64,000 bases of DNA from Alphaproteobacteria bacterium UBA998 (GCA_002291925.1 DBAY01000007.1:16961-80960), one strand, 5' to 3'; counted from the first letter of the stretch, positions 25,296-35,201 are shown. Made by a program: numbers and translations. Notes: generated by a model from the letters alone, not told the origin.

Positions 25296-26261
25296 ATGAA
25301 TGCGGTACGTCATCAGGTGAGTTCTATCGCGGCAAGCTTGGTCTCCCGTCGCATCATCACCCCTGTCGAGCCGGATGACCCGCCGAAAGGATTTAAGGAA
25401 GGGAAATTCATTATCTTTGTCGGCGGTGGAAAGGCTTCCGGCAAAAGCACTTATCTTGAGTATCTTTTTGACGCGCTGGAACAGGAGGGCTACCAAAAAG
25501 ATTACATCGGCAAAATGGGAACTTTTGTTTTTGAAGATGTTCTCAACCACCCTTTGGTGCGCCCCTTGCGTGTGGCATTCAATAAGCACACCAAGCAAAA
25601 ACTGGCCGCAATTGAAACAGGCTCAGACAACGTCGTGACACGCCTGATTGATTACTCCCTTCATACATGTTTTTCCCAGAAATCTCCTATCTTCATAGAC
25701 AACCACATGGATAATCCCATGTTTGTCGACCACGTGCTGAAGCAGGCGCAGGAACATGGGTATGAAACCATTCTGATTTCGCCTCACATCGAAGCGGAAA
25801 CCTATTTTGAGAGGGTCGAAAAAAGGAAGACGGAGACAGGACGCCCCTACAGCCTTTCCAGCGGGCTCAGTACGCACCGGGATTTCGCGCAGAACATCGA
25901 CCACTACATTAAAAACTTCGACCTTACGATTATTGTGGACAATAATCGACATGGCAAGGGGCCGTCAGGCAGGGAACCTATTGCCATCGCCACACCCAAG
26001 CGCTGCCATGTTCTAGATGAGAGGGGTTATGCCAATGTTCGCCGAAAAGCTCGCCTTAATCCTCAGGCAACTAAGCCGGAAGAACTCTACACTGAGCGAT
26101 CATACCCTGAGCCAACTGGTGATCCCCGGCGAGGAGCAGTGGCTCTCAGCCATGGCGAAGGCTCGCGCACGGGAGAAAAGCCGGAAATAATGGTCGAAGG
26201 TAAATTCGTCCGCAAGATACGTGGAATGTTTGAGCGTCAAGCCGGGACTGTGCAGCGCTAG
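25296..26261 (+). CDS. P-loop kinase, zeta-toxin-like
   Basis: A 321-residue protein with a Walker A loop [10 protein letters not shown] at 43-52 and a region ([25 protein letters not shown], about 165-190) that resembles zeta toxins and related UDP-sugar kinases, which phosphorylate UDP-N-acetylglucosamine and block wall synthesis. The last 90 residues are basic, Pro/Arg-rich and not part of the kinase fold. No epsilon-like antitoxin gene is adjacent. The DNA is AT-richer than its neighbours and the start has no clear ribosome binding site, suggesting recent acquisition. It converges on secA with stop codons overlapping in CTAG. The family call is moderate; another small-molecule kinase is possible. 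Confidence 0.6.
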   Translation: MNAVRHQVSSIAASLVSRRIITPVEPDDPPKGFKEGKFIIFVGGGKASGKSTYLEYLFDALEQEGYQKDYIGKMGTFVFEDVLNHPLVRPLRVAFNKHTKQKLAAIETGSDNVVTRLIDYSLHTCFSQKSPIFIDNHMDNPMFVDHVLKQAQEHGYETILISPHIEAETYFERVEKRKTETGRPYSLSSGLSTHRDFAQNIDHYIKNFDLTIIVDNNRHGKGPSGREPIAIATPKRCHVLDERGYANVRRKARLNPQATKPEELYTERSYPEPTGDPRRGAVALSHGEGSRTGEKPEIMVEGKFVRKIRGMFERQAGTVQR

Positions 26262-28972
26262 CTTAACTGTCCGTGACAATGCTTGAACTTCTTGCCTGAG
26301 CCGCAGGGGCAGGCATCGTTGCGCCCAACGCGGCCCCACGTCGTGGGGTCGGCGGGGTTGACGGGGCCGCTGACTGTGCGGCGCACCACGGGCGCGCCTT
26401 CCGGCAGGCCGTGTGGCTGCGCGGCGGGGTCATCGCGGCCTTCGCGCATATGCTGGGGCGGGGCCATCTCTTCCAGCGGTTCCGGGGGCAAATTGACGCG
26501 AATCTGCAGATGGGCGAGGCGGGAGATAGTGACCTCGCGCAGCTGGGTGAGCATCCGCTCGAACAGGCCGAATGCTTCTGATTTGTATTCATTCAGCGGG
26601 TCACGCTGCGCATAGGCGCGCAGATTGATGCCGCCGCGCAGATGGTCGAGCGACAGCAGGTGGTCCTTCCACAGTTGATCCAGCGTCTGCAGCAGGATGC
26701 GCTTCTTTGCCATCTTCATGATGTCCGGCGTGTATTCGGCATCCTTGGCGGCGAACAGCTCGGCCGTGGCCGCGTTCAACCGCGTGCGGATTTCCTCATC
26801 GGCAATGCCTTCCTCCTTCACCCACTGCGAGGCGGGCAGGTGCAGGCCATAGACGCGGAACAGCTCTTTCTCCAGCCCTTCGCCGTCCCACTGTTCGGGA
26901 TAGGATTTGGGCGGGATGTGGGCTTCCACAAGCAGGTCGTTCACGTCCTGGCGCATGTCGTTGATGGTGTCGGTGAGGTCGTCGGCTTCCATCAACTCGA
27001 TGCGTTGTTCATAGATGACCTTGCGCTGGTCGTTCATCACGTCGTCGAACTTCAGCAGGTTCTTGCGGATGTCGTAGTTGCGCGCTTCCACCTTGCCCTG
27101 CGCGCGCTCGATGGCGCGGTTCATCCATGGGTGAATGATGGCCTCGCCCTCTTTCATGCCAAGCTTCTGCAGCATGCCATCGATGCGCTCGGAGCCGAAA
27201 ATGCGCATCAGGTCGTCTTCGAGCGAGATGAAGAATTTCGACGCGCCGGGGTCACCCTGACGGCCGGAGCGGCCGCGCAACTGGTTGTCGATGCGGCGGG
27301 ATTCGTGGCGCTCGGTACCGATGACGTACAGGCCGCCGGCTTCCAGCACCGTCTGCTTATCGCGCTCCACCTCTTCCTTGATCTGCTCGGCGAGTACAAT
27401 GCGCTGTGCCTCGCCTTTCGCGTTCGCGGTTTCCTCCTCGATTCGCATCTCCGCGTTGCCGCCGAGTTTGATGTCGGTGCCGCGGCCCGCCATGTTGGTG
27501 GCGATGGTCACCGCGCCGGGGCGCCCGGCCTGCCCGACGATGTAGGCTTCCTTCTCGTGGTGGCGCGCGTTCAGGACCTGGTGCGGGACTTTTGCTTTTT
27601 TCAGCAGGCTGGAGAGGTGCTCCGATTTCTCGATGGAAACCGTCCCCACCAGCACCGGCTGCTGGCGTTCGTGACATTCCTTGATAAGCGCGATCACCGC
27701 CTCGTTACGCTCGGCGGAGGTGCGGTAGATTTCATCGTCGAAATCCTCGCGGGATACGGCGACATTGGTCGGAATCTCAATGACCTCCAGGCTGTAGATG
27801 TCGGAGAATTCCGTGGCTTCCGTCATGGCGGTGCCGGTCATGCCCGCGAGCTTCGGATAGAGGCGGAAATAATTCTGGAAGGTGATGGAAGCGAGGGTTT
27901 GGTTCTCGTTCTGAATGGCCACTTTTTCCTTGGCCTCGAGCGCCTGGTGCAGCCCGTCGGAATAACGCCGGCCTTCCATCATGCGGCCGGTGAATTCATC
28001 AATGATGATGACCTTGTTGTCCTTGACGATGTAATCCACGTCGCGCTGGAAGATGGTATGGGCCTTCAGCGCCTGATTCACGTGGTGCACGAGGCTGATG
28101 CTGCCGATGTCATAGAGGCTGGCATCGGCTTCGAGCAGGCCGCGCTCGCGCAGCAGCTCCTCCACCTTGTGCGTGCCCTCCTCATTGAGGGCGACGGCGC
28201 GGGTTTTCTCATCCTTCTCGTAATCTGCCGCCGTGAGCAGCGGCAGGATCTTATCCACCTCGACATAGAGCGCGGAATTGTCCTCTGTTGGGCCAGAGAT
28301 GATGAGCGGCGTGCGTGCCTCGTCGATGAGGATGGAGTCCACCTCGTCCACGATGGCGAAGTTGAAGGGGCGTTGCACCATCTGCAGGCGCGAGTATTTC
28401 ATGTTGTCGCGCAGATAGTCGAAGCCGTACTCGTTGTTGGTGCCGTAGGTGATGTCGCAATTATAGGCTTCCTGACGCTCGAAATCGTCCTTGCCATGCA
28501 CGATGGTGCCGACCGTGAGGCCGAGGAAGTTATAGAGCTTGCCCATCCACGCGGCGTCGCGGGTGGCGAGGTAATCATTCACCGTCACCACATGCACGCC
28601 CTTGCCCTCGAGCGCATTCAGGTACACGGGCAGAGTGGCGACCAGCGTTTTGCCCTCGCCGGTTTTCATCTCGGCGATATTGCCCTCATGCAGCACCATG
28701 CCGCCGATCATCTGCACGTCGAAATGGCGCATGCCGAGCACGCGCTTCGAGGCCTCGCGCACGGTGGCGAAGGCTTCCGGCAGCAGCTTGTCAAGCGGGA
28801 TACCGTTCTTCAGGCGGGTGCGGAATTCTTCCGTTTTGGCGGCCAGCTCGGCGTCGGAGAGTTTCTCGAACTGCGGCTCCAGCCGGTTGATGGCGTCCAC
28901 GCGCTGCATGTAGCCGCGCACGATGCGGTCGTTGGCGTTGCCGAAGAATTTGCGGGCGAGTCCCCCAAGCAT
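26258..28972 (-). CDS. secA: preprotein translocase ATPase SecA
   Basis: A 904-residue motor that pushes unfolded proteins through SecYEG. The Walker A loop GEGKT lies in [16 protein letters not shown] near residue 100, and DEVD of the DEAD motor appears in [18 protein letters not shown]. The C-terminal metal-binding tail is intact ([16 protein letters not shown]), which binds SecB and lipids. ATG 28972 (MLGGLARKF) fits family starts; the open frame runs on to 29173 without family character. It is divergent from a parvulin gene, an order common in alphaproteobacteria. Confidence 0.97.
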   Translation of the reverse strand: MLGGLARKFFGNANDRIVRGYMQRVDAINRLEPQFEKLSDAELAAKTEEFRTRLKNGIPLDKLLPEAFATVREASKRVLGMRHFDVQMIGGMVLHEGNIAEMKTGEGKTLVATLPVYLNALEGKGVHVVTVNDYLATRDAAWMGKLYNFLGLTVGTIVHGKDDFERQEAYNCDITYGTNNEYGFDYLRDNMKYSRLQMVQRPFNFAIVDEVDSILIDEARTPLIISGPTEDNSALYVEVDKILPLLTAADYEKDEKTRAVALNEEGTHKVEELLRERGLLEADASLYDIGSISLVHHVNQALKAHTIFQRDVDYIVKDNKVIIIDEFTGRMMEGRRYSDGLHQALEAKEKVAIQNENQTLASITFQNYFRLYPKLAGMTGTAMTEATEFSDIYSLEVIEIPTNVAVSREDFDDEIYRTSAERNEAVIALIKECHERQQPVLVGTVSIEKSEHLSSLLKKAKVPHQVLNARHHEKEAYIVGQAGRPGAVTIATNMAGRGTDIKLGGNAEMRIEEETANAKGEAQRIVLAEQIKEEVERDKQTVLEAGGLYVIGTERHESRRIDNQLRGRSGRQGDPGASKFFISLEDDLMRIFGSERIDGMLQKLGMKEGEAIIHPWMNRAIERAQGKVEARNYDIRKNLLKFDDVMNDQRKVIYEQRIELMEADDLTDTINDMRQDVNDLLVEAHIPPKSYPEQWDGEGLEKELFRVYGLHLPASQWVKEEGIADEEIRTRLNAATAELFAAKDAEYTPDIMKMAKKRILLQTLDQLWKDHLLSLDHLRGGINLRAYAQRDPLNEYKSEAFGLFERMLTQLREVTISRLAHLQIRVNLPPEPLEEMAPPQHMREGRDDPAAQPHGLPEGAPVVRRTVSGPVNPADPTTWGRVGRNDACPCGSGKKFKHCHGQLS

Positions 28973-29250
28973 GCGAAAAATCCTGTGTTGTCCGGCCTTG
29001 TTATTTAGGGCGGGCCGTGGGCGTTTGCGAGCGTTTACCGTGTGAAATTTCCCGGCCTGTCCGGGGTCTTGGTCGGCAGTGCGCTCCAGCATCGGAGGCA
29101 AGGGACGAAAAGGGCCGTACAAGCCTGAAAATTCAAGCCGCTCACTGATAGCGGGCAGGGGCTGGGCTGTCAATTCTCTCCGCTTGCCATCAGAAGGTTA
29201 TTATGTAATACCCGCTATTAACCCCAACCCAAGCCTGCAGGATGCCTTCT

Positions 29251-30159
29251 ATGCGCCTCATTTCCCTCCTTTCCTCCGCTGCCTTCGTCGCGCTTGCCGC
29301 CGCGGCACCTCTCTATGCCGAAGAGCCCGCCAAGCCCGCCGCGAAAGAGGAAGCAAAGGATGATTACATCATGCTGCGCGTGAATGGCGAGGCCGTGCCG
29401 CGCTCCCGCGTGCTGGCCATCTGGCATGACCTGTTCCCGGACGGCAAGGCCCCAGCCTTTGACAGCTTCGACGAAAAAGTGCGCATGAACGTGCTGCGCG
29501 GCATCGTCAGCGAGCAGCTGGTCTATGAAGAAGCCAAGAAATCCGGCGTGGAAAACAGCCCGGAAGTGGCGGAGAAACTCGCCAAGCTGAAGGAAAAGCT
29601 GGTGACGCAGGCCTTCCTTGAGCAGAAGGCCGACGCCCGCGTAAGCGACGCGGAAATCCGCAAAATCTATGATCAAAAGGTCGCCGAGTTGAAAGGCAAG
29701 GAAGAAATCAAGGCGCGCCATATCCTCGTTGACAGCGAAGACAAGGCAGAGGATATCGCCGAGAAGATCCGCAAGGGCGCCAAATTCGAGGACATCGCCA
29801 AGAAGGAATCGCTCGACAAGGGTACCGGCGTGAAGGGCGGCGATCTCGGCTGGTTCACCGAGGAGCAGATGGTGCCGGAATTCTCCAAGGCTGCCTTCAA
29901 GCTGAAGAAAGATGCCATCTCCGACCCGGTGAAGAGCAGCTTCGGCTGGCATATCATTCAGGTGCAGGACCGTCGCAAGGTCGAGGTGCCGCCCTATGAG
30001 CAGGTCAAAGGGAATTTCGCGCAGGAGCTGAAGGCCAAGGCGCTCAAAGACTATGTCGGCGAATTGCTGCAAGGCGCGAAGGTGCAGTATTTCGCGCCGG
30101 ATGGCTCCGAGAAGCCGTTCAGCAAGGAACTGCCGAAGGACAGCAAGGCCAAGGAATAA
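29251..30159 (+). CDS. periplasmic peptidyl-prolyl isomerase, parvulin type
   Basis: About 302 residues. A signal peptide (MRLISLLSSAAFVALAAAAPLYA) directs export. A helical chaperone region (about 50-145, including ILRGIVSEQLVYEEAK-like sequence) precedes one parvulin domain at about 150-250 (IKARHILVDSEDKAEDI, KGGDLGWFTEEQMVPEF, SSFGWHIIQV). It should help fold outer-membrane and periplasmic proteins, like SurA or PrsA. ATG 29251 has GCAGGA eight bases upstream; ATG 29242 is too close to it. It leads an operon with argJ, a GNAT gene, an unknown gene and mutT, and is divergent from secA. Confidence 0.9.
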   Translation: MRLISLLSSAAFVALAAAAPLYAEEPAKPAAKEEAKDDYIMLRVNGEAVPRSRVLAIWHDLFPDGKAPAFDSFDEKVRMNVLRGIVSEQLVYEEAKKSGVENSPEVAEKLAKLKEKLVTQAFLEQKADARVSDAEIRKIYDQKVAELKGKEEIKARHILVDSEDKAEDIAEKIRKGAKFEDIAKKESLDKGTGVKGGDLGWFTEEQMVPEFSKAAFKLKKDAISDPVKSSFGWHIIQVQDRRKVEVPPYEQVKGNFAQELKAKALKDYVGELLQGAKVQYFAPDGSEKPFSKELPKDSKAKE

Positions 30160-30165
30160 CCGCGC

Positions 30166-31398
30166 ATGCCCTTGCCCGTCTCGCCGCTGGCGCCGAAAGA
30201 GTTTCCGACGCTCGTCCCGCTGCCCGGCGTGAGGATGGCCGCGGCGGAAGCCGGCGTGCGCTACAAGAACCGCACGGATGTCTGGTTGGCACTGCTGCCG
30301 GAAGGCACGCAGGCGGCCGGCGTGCTGACGCGCTCGCTGACCGCCAGTGCCCCGGTGGAATGGTGCCGCCATGCGCTGAGCTTCGGCACGGGCCGCGCGG
30401 TCATCGTCAATTCCGGCAACTCCAATGCATTCACCGGCCGTCGCGGCGTGGAAGCCGTGCAGGGCACGGTGCAGGGCGTGGCGAAGGCCGTGGGTTGCAA
30501 GCCGGAGGAAGTGTTCATCGCGTCCACCGGCGTCATCGGTGAACCGTTGCCTTACCAGAAAATTCTCGATGCCCTCCCGGCGCTGATGCAGGGGCAAGGG
30601 GGCGAGGACTGGATGGGCGCCGCCAAGGCCATCATGACTACCGACACCTTCCCCAAGCTCGCCCGCCGCACAGCGCGCATCGGCGGGGTGGAGGTGACGC
30701 TGCAGGGCATCGCCAAGGGCTCCGGCATGATCGCACCGGACATGGCGACTATGCTGGCGTTTGTGTTCACGGATGCGGCCATCGACGCGCCCATTCTGCA
30801 GACGCTGCTTTCGCGCGCCAATCATAAGAGCTTCAACAGCATCACGGTGGATAGTGATACGTCCACCAGTGATACCTGCCTGCTCTTTGCCACGGGCAGC
30901 GCGGGCAACCCGAAACTGGCGGATGCGGGTGATCCGCTGCTCGATGAATTCCGCACGGCGCTGAACGCGTTGATGCTTGATTTGGCGTTGCTTATCGTCA
31001 AGGACGGTGAGGGGGCGACCAAGCTGGTCACTGTGCGCGTCACCGGTGCGGAGGACGAAGCCGCCGCGCGCCGCATCGCGCTCAGCATTGCCAACTCGCC
31101 GCTGGTGAAAACCGCGGTGGCGGGTGAGGACCCGAACTGGGGCCGCATCGTGGCGGCGGTGGGCAAATCCGGCGCCTGGGCCGACCGCGACCGCCTGCGC
31201 ATCCATATCGGCGACACGCTGGTGGCCGAGGAGGGCATGGTGCACCCCGACTACCGCGAGCCGGAAGCCGCCGCCCACATGAAAGGCCAGGACATCCGCT
31301 TCACCGTCGATGTCGGGGTCGGCGACGCGGAAGCCACCGTCTGGACCTGCGACCTGACCGAGCAATACATCAAGATCAACGCTGACTATCGGAGCTGA
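30166..31398 (+). CDS. argJ: bifunctional ornithine acetyltransferase / N-acetylglutamate synthase
   Basis: A 410-residue arginine-synthesis enzyme that moves the acetyl group from N-acetylornithine to glutamate and may also use acetyl-CoA. The precursor cleaves itself before Thr195, the nucleophile in KGSGMIAPDMATML. The oxyanion-hole region STGVIG lies at about 120-125, and the C-terminus ends in ...INADYRS as in family members. It follows the parvulin gene by six bases and is followed at one base by a GNAT gene, so all are probably cotranscribed. Confidence 0.96.
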   Translation: MPLPVSPLAPKEFPTLVPLPGVRMAAAEAGVRYKNRTDVWLALLPEGTQAAGVLTRSLTASAPVEWCRHALSFGTGRAVIVNSGNSNAFTGRRGVEAVQGTVQGVAKAVGCKPEEVFIASTGVIGEPLPYQKILDALPALMQGQGGEDWMGAAKAIMTTDTFPKLARRTARIGGVEVTLQGIAKGSGMIAPDMATMLAFVFTDAAIDAPILQTLLSRANHKSFNSITVDSDTSTSDTCLLFATGSAGNPKLADAGDPLLDEFRTALNALMLDLALLIVKDGEGATKLVTVRVTGAEDEAAARRIALSIANSPLVKTAVAGEDPNWGRIVAAVGKSGAWADRDRLRIHIGDTLVAEEGMVHPDYREPEAAAHMKGQDIRFTVDVGVGDAEATVWTCDLTEQYIKINADYRS

Positions 31399-31399
31399 C

Positions 31400-31888
31400 A
31401 TGCCTGCCCCTCTCGACATTCGCCATTGCACCGAAGCCGACATCCCAACACTGATGTTCTTCATCCGTTCGCTAGCGGAGTATGAGAAGCTGCTGCACGA
31501 GGTGACGGTGACGGAAGAAATTCTCCGTCAGTCGCTGTTCGGCCCGACGCCGAAGGCCTACGCGGTGCTGGCCGAGCAGGGCGGGGTGGCGGTGGGCTTC
31601 GCCGTCTATTTCCACAATTTCTCCACCTTCCTCGGCACGCATGGGCTGTACGTGGAAGATCTTTACGTACTGCCGGAATATCGCGGGCAGGGCATCGGCA
31701 AGGCGCTGCTGTCGTGGCTGGCGCGCAAGGCGCTGATGGATGGCTGCGGCCGCATGGAATGGTGGGCGCTCGACTGGAACGAGCCTTCCATCAGCTTCTA
31801 CAAGAACCTCGGCGCCATGACGATGGATGAGTGGACGGTGTTTCGCATCACCAAGGACCGCATGCGCCAGCTGGCGGACATGGTTTAA
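31400..31888 (+). CDS. GNAT family N-acetyltransferase
   Basis: A 162-residue single GNAT domain. Acetyl-CoA motif A is LYVLPEYRGQGIGKALLSWLARKA (about 89-112, given here in part), preceded by the beta-strand YVEDLYV and followed by a motif B-like NEPSISFYKNLGA. It resembles diamine/spermidine N-acetyltransferases (SAT-like; TEADIPTLMFFIRSLAEYEKL at the start). The substrate is unproven. Its ATG follows the argJ stop by one base (TGACATG), indicating coupling. Confidence 0.88.
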   Translation: MPAPLDIRHCTEADIPTLMFFIRSLAEYEKLLHEVTVTEEILRQSLFGPTPKAYAVLAEQGGVAVGFAVYFHNFSTFLGTHGLYVEDLYVLPEYRGQGIGKALLSWLARKALMDGCGRMEWWALDWNEPSISFYKNLGAMTMDEWTVFRITKDRMRQLADMV

Positions 31889-31906
31889 TGGAGTTTAGGG
31901 AACAAT

Positions 31907-32395
31907 ATGAAAATCGCCAAGAGAATCGCCGTCAATGACAGCAAGTTTGCCATGTGGCGGATGGCTATCGTGCTGAGCCACAGCGATCATGGACTTTCAA
32001 ATTCTGAGATAAACCTAATCCACGAATACTGGGAAAACTTCGATTTTTCCGAGCCGCAGATGGCGCAGTTGGAAGACGATTTTCGCACCCCACCCGCTTT
32101 CGATACGGTGTGGCCACTGATCACGGACAAGCTGGACCGCGCCCATCTGATCAATTTCGCGCTTGTGCTGTTCAACGTAGACGGCGATTTTTCCTATATG
32201 GAGCAAGTGCTGTGGGAGAAGATAAACCGTCTTCACGCGCAGACAATTGACATCAAGAAAGCCATGGCCGAGGCGCGTCAGGCCACCCAGGATTTCCTCA
32301 CGGAAGAGCGCGCCAAACTGGATGAGGAGTTCGCCAAGGAACCGTTCCTGCGCAAGGCTCTCCATTTCCTTACGTTTTATTCGGAACGCTGGTAG
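31907..32395 (+). CDS. hypothetical protein, possibly TerB-like helical
   Basis: A 162-residue, acidic, all-helical protein that I cannot place firmly. The pattern MAIVLSHSDHGLSNSEINLIHEYWENF followed later by ALVLFNVDGDFSYMEQVLWEKI, with paired Asp/Glu-rich turns, resembles TerB/DjlA-type acid helical domains. It has no signal peptide. GGGAACAAT before the ATG is a modest ribosome binding site. It lies inside the argJ-mutT operon, between the GNAT gene and mutT. Confidence 0.55.
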   Translation: MKIAKRIAVNDSKFAMWRMAIVLSHSDHGLSNSEINLIHEYWENFDFSEPQMAQLEDDFRTPPAFDTVWPLITDKLDRAHLINFALVLFNVDGDFSYMEQVLWEKINRLHAQTIDIKKAMAEARQATQDFLTEERAKLDEEFAKEPFLRKALHFLTFYSERW

Positions 32396-32400
32396 ACGTG

Positions 32401-32868
32401 ATGCTTTTCGTCGTCGCGGCGGCGTTGATCGATGCCGATGGCCGCGTGTTGCTGACGCAGCGCCCCGAAGGCAAGGTGCTGGCGGGTTTGTGGGAGTTTC
32501 CCGGCGGCAAGATCGGCGCGGAGGAAACGCCTGAGCAGGCCCTGAAGCGGGAATTGCGTGAGGAGCTGGGCATCCTTACCTCGGCGGGCTGCTTTCATCC
32601 CATCAGCTTCGTCACCCATCCGCTGAATGATGCGCGCCTGCCGGACGTGCCCTACCAGCCCGGCGGCTGTGACCCGTTGAAAGCCGACCCGCTGCTGCAC
32701 CCGGACGAGATGCTTCTGCTGATGCTCTATGCCTGCCGCCGCTGGCACGGCACCCCGGAAGGCCGCGAGGGGCAGGCCATGAAATGGCTGCGGGTGAACG
32801 AAATGCGCGACTACCCCATGCCCCCGGCGGACGTACCCTTGGTGGCGGCGCTACGGCAGGTGCTTTAG
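32401..32868 (+). CDS. mutT: 8-oxo-dGTP diphosphatase (Nudix)
   Basis: A 155-residue Nudix hydrolase that would cleanse 8-oxo-dGTP from the nucleotide pool. The Nudix box (about residues 36-58) reads GGKIGAEETPEQALKRELRE and continues EELGI, a perfect match to the GX5EX7REUXEEXGU rule. The end AMKWLRVNEMRDYPMPPADVPLV is typical of alphaproteobacterial MutT. The part between the box and the LYACRRW strand is some 20 residues longer than in E. coli MutT, with a Pro/Asp-rich stretch. ATG 32401 was chosen over GTG 32398. Last gene of the parvulin-argJ operon. Confidence 0.88.
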   Translation: MLFVVAAALIDADGRVLLTQRPEGKVLAGLWEFPGGKIGAEETPEQALKRELREELGILTSAGCFHPISFVTHPLNDARLPDVPYQPGGCDPLKADPLLHPDEMLLLMLYACRRWHGTPEGREGQAMKWLRVNEMRDYPMPPADVPLVAALRQVL

Positions 32869-32935
32869 GCGACTGCCCGTGTGAATTGTCGCGTCGCTTG
32901 CGCTCCCTCGCCATGACGGTGCCCTACTCGTCATG

Positions 32936-32984
32936 CTGAACTCGTTTCAGCATCTTTCAATAATAGGCCCTGAAACGAGTTCAG
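32936..32984. repeat. palindromic repeat element 1
   Basis: CTGAACTCGTTTCAG (32936-32950) and its exact reverse complement (32970-32984) flank a 19-base loop. It lies in a gene-free region with two other hairpin elements. It could act as a bidirectional terminator after mutT. Confidence 0.7.
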
Positions 32985-33005
32985 GGCGACGCCATCAATG
33001 CAGCC

Positions 33006-33102
33006 GTCATTCCGAACGACCAACGGGAGAAGGAATCTTTCTACAGGGACACTCTCGGATAGGCTGCCTGTATAAAGATTCTTCACATCCGTTCGGAATG
33101 AC
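33006..33102. repeat. palindromic repeat element 2
   Basis: A long, imperfect inverted repeat. The outer arms GTCATTCCGAACG (33006-33018) and the exact complement at 33090-33102 are followed inward by a second pair of 15 bases matching at 14. The GTCATTCC ends recur in the elements at 33195 and 49571, marking a dispersed family. Confidence 0.7.
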
Positions 33103-33193
33103 AAGTAAATGTCACCTCGGCGCATGCCGGGGTCTGGCGTATCCTCACCGGGAAACCCCGCATCACGTGCGAAGTGACATTCTTTCCAAACTC

Positions 33194-33274
33194 GTCATTC
33201 CGGGACGCGTCAGCGTGCCCGGAATCTGATCGCGATAGGGGAAAAGATCCTGCGCAGCCTGCGGCTCGCAGGAT
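33194..33274. repeat. palindromic repeat element 3
   Basis: Two short hairpins in tandem: ATTCCGGG/CCCGGAAT (33197-33204 with 33218-33225) and ATCCTGCG/CGCAGGAT (33247-33254 with 33267-33274). It begins with GTCATTCC like the other elements. The whole stretch 32869-33299 contains no gene that I can support. Confidence 0.6.
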
Positions 33275-33299
33275 GACGTTTGCAATTTATAAAGTGCGC

Positions 33300-35150
33300 T
33301 TATTGCAGTCCGACCGCGGCCTGTTGCACGGGGTGCACGGGCGGGTGCAGCACGGCGTCCTGGGCGTGCACGTGCACGGAAGGAGCCTCCGGCGTGGCGA
33401 GGGTGCGCACCTGCGAGGGGGCCGATTGCGTAGCGGTGGCCGCCGACGCGGCGGGGGCTTTGGCTGGCGGTTCCTGGCGCAGGCGCAGATCGGTCAGGGC
33501 GCGCTCGACATGCGGAAGGTAGACCTGGTCATAGGCTTCGGTGAGGCCCGGCACGACGAAGTTGAGCAATTCCGGCTGCTCGCGGTAACGCACGAACCGC
33601 ATCCCGGCATAGCGGGAATTCACCTCGGCCATGCGCTTTTCCGGCTCTGAATACCCGCTGAGCGTCAGCTTTGGGCTTTCCGCGTTCAGGTTGTTCCACG
33701 CCTCGTTCACCAGCGTGTAGAGCGAGTTCATATCGGCGTTGCCGCGTATCTTCGACCACGGCTTGCCGCTCACCGCGAACTGGGTTTCCACTTGTTGCTC
33801 AAGGGCGGCTTTTTCCTCCGGCGTGGCGGCGCGCATCCACTGGCCGACGACCTCACGCAGCTGCGTCAGGCGCTGGCGGTCGGAGAGCGCGAGCGCGTCG
33901 GTGCGCGCGATGTCGGTGGGTGTGAGGTAATTCGGATAGACCGTGTGCGTGATTTCATGCACCAGCGTATCCTGCGACTTGTCCGGCCCGGTGCCGCCGG
34001 AGACATAAATGTGATCGATGCCGAGCACGTCGTCCGCATGCGCCTTGCTGTGGCGGTTGAGGCCAAGCAGCCCGCCGCCATTGAGCGAGCCCGCCGGGCT
34101 GTAGACAATGTCGCCGCCCTTGCGGAAGAAGGCTTCCGTCACAGCTGGTGGCAGCAGGCGCAGGCGTCCCGCGATGTCCTGCTCGATTTTCTCAATGTCA
34201 GGCGAGACTTCGGTCTTGCCGTGGAAATAGCCTTGCAGCGCGCGGATTTTCTGCTCGATGCGCGGCGCGATGCCCGCCATGATCTGCTCATGCACGCCCG
34301 CATGGGCCATGCCCGGCTGGGTGCGGCCGATCTTCCAGTTCTCCACCGCATTGGCGGCAAATTTGTGATCTGGCAGGTGATTCACCAGGCGCGTGATATC
34401 CTGCACGTAGGCCTCATCCACACCAAGCGCCTTGCCGACGGCGGCGAGGCCGCCTTCTTGGGCCACCTTGCGGATGGCTGCGCCGTCCAAGCCCGTGTAG
34501 GTCTGCAGCTTGGCAAAAAGCATATCGGCATTGTGCGGTTGCGCGGCCAGCGGACCGGCGAGGCCGTTCAGGCCCTGGTCATGCTTACCCTCCACCGCTT
34601 TTTCCAGCAGCAGGTACATGCCGATGCCGTTTTTCAGCGCCTCGATCTGATCCGGCTTCAGCGGCTTGTCTTCCTGCAGCAGCTTGACGAAGGCGGCAAA
34701 CGGCGCGGCCGATTTCTCGTCATGCGCGGCAGCGTCCGGGTCTTTGCCGGTGGTGGTCTTCTTGATGTAATGCTGGATCATGTCCGACAAGCGCGCGCCT
34801 TCGGCTTCCGCGGAAAGCGGGATGAGGTCGGACAGGCTCGCCACGATGGAGAGGCGGCCCGGCGCGGTGAACCACATCGGCTCCTGGTGGGTGAAGACCT
34901 TCTGCAACTTGGCGCGCAGGGCAGGCTGGTTTTCAGCTTTAAGCTCCTGCGGATGGACGGTCAGGAAAGTCTCGTCGCCCTGGCCGACATAGGCATCGCC
35001 GAGCACCATGATGCGGTGCTCGTGCTGGAAGCGCGTGGGGTCGAACGGGGCGGGGGCGGGCGCGGCGGACTGCGCCTGCGCCATCATGGCGTTGAGGTCT
35101 CCTGCCTGGGGCGTGGCGGCAAGGGCGTCGGTGGCTTTTTGCAGATCCAT
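33300..35150 (-). CDS. unrecognised protein with HExxH metallopeptidase motif
   Basis: A 616-residue protein that I cannot assign to a named family. HEITH at 398-402, preceded by KSQDTLV, matches the zinc-metallopeptidase HExxH motif. A possible third ligand is Glu483 in VNEAWNN, and YVSGGTGPDKS lies just upstream. There is no signal peptide and no strong membrane helix. The N-terminal 60 residues and the last 60 are Ala/Pro/Gln-rich and likely disordered; the middle is helical. A Pho-box-like element (35182-35201) precedes it by about 30 bases. It could be a toxin or effector exported by a non-Sec route, or a cytoplasmic protease. Motif seen, activity inferred. Confidence 0.6.
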   Translation of the reverse strand: MDLQKATDALAATPQAGDLNAMMAQAQSAAPAPAPFDPTRFQHEHRIMVLGDAYVGQGDETFLTVHPQELKAENQPALRAKLQKVFTHQEPMWFTAPGRLSIVASLSDLIPLSAEAEGARLSDMIQHYIKKTTTGKDPDAAAHDEKSAAPFAAFVKLLQEDKPLKPDQIEALKNGIGMYLLLEKAVEGKHDQGLNGLAGPLAAQPHNADMLFAKLQTYTGLDGAAIRKVAQEGGLAAVGKALGVDEAYVQDITRLVNHLPDHKFAANAVENWKIGRTQPGMAHAGVHEQIMAGIAPRIEQKIRALQGYFHGKTEVSPDIEKIEQDIAGRLRLLPPAVTEAFFRKGGDIVYSPAGSLNGGGLLGLNRHSKAHADDVLGIDHIYVSGGTGPDKSQDTLVHEITHTVYPNYLTPTDIARTDALALSDRQRLTQLREVVGQWMRAATPEEKAALEQQVETQFAVSGKPWSKIRGNADMNSLYTLVNEAWNNLNAESPKLTLSGYSEPEKRMAEVNSRYAGMRFVRYREQPELLNFVVPGLTEAYDQVYLPHVERALTDLRLRQEPPAKAPAASAATATQSAPSQVRTLATPEAPSVHVHAQDAVLHPPVHPVQQAAVGLQ

Positions 35151-35181
35151 GCACTTACTTTAGCAAACGGGATTGTTAACG

Positions 35182-35201
35182 TGTGTGACAGTGTTGTGAA
35201 A
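35182..35201 (-). promoter_or_regulatory. Pho-box-like direct repeat
   Basis: On the minus strand this reads ATTTCAC AACA CTGTCAC ACA (the leading A is at 35202): two 7-mers with an 11-bp period, the second identical to a PhoB half-site. It lies 31 bases before the HExxH gene. The element at 54448-54470 matches it at about 19 of 23 positions and lies at the same distance from its gene. Confidence 0.6.

Noticed and set aside
26642..29008. A long plus-strand open frame opposite secA
   Set aside because: It mirrors the GC-rich secA codons, has low-complexity His/Val/Asp-rich sequence, and no family motif. The secA protein on the other strand is certain.
28973..29173. A 67-residue N-terminal extension of SecA
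   Set aside because: No SecA homology in this part; MLGGLARKF at 28972 is the known type of start.
29218..31464. A 748-codon minus-strand open frame opposite the parvulin gene and argJ
   Set aside because: It is a shadow of two well-identified genes and its translation is Arg/His/Gly-rich without motifs.
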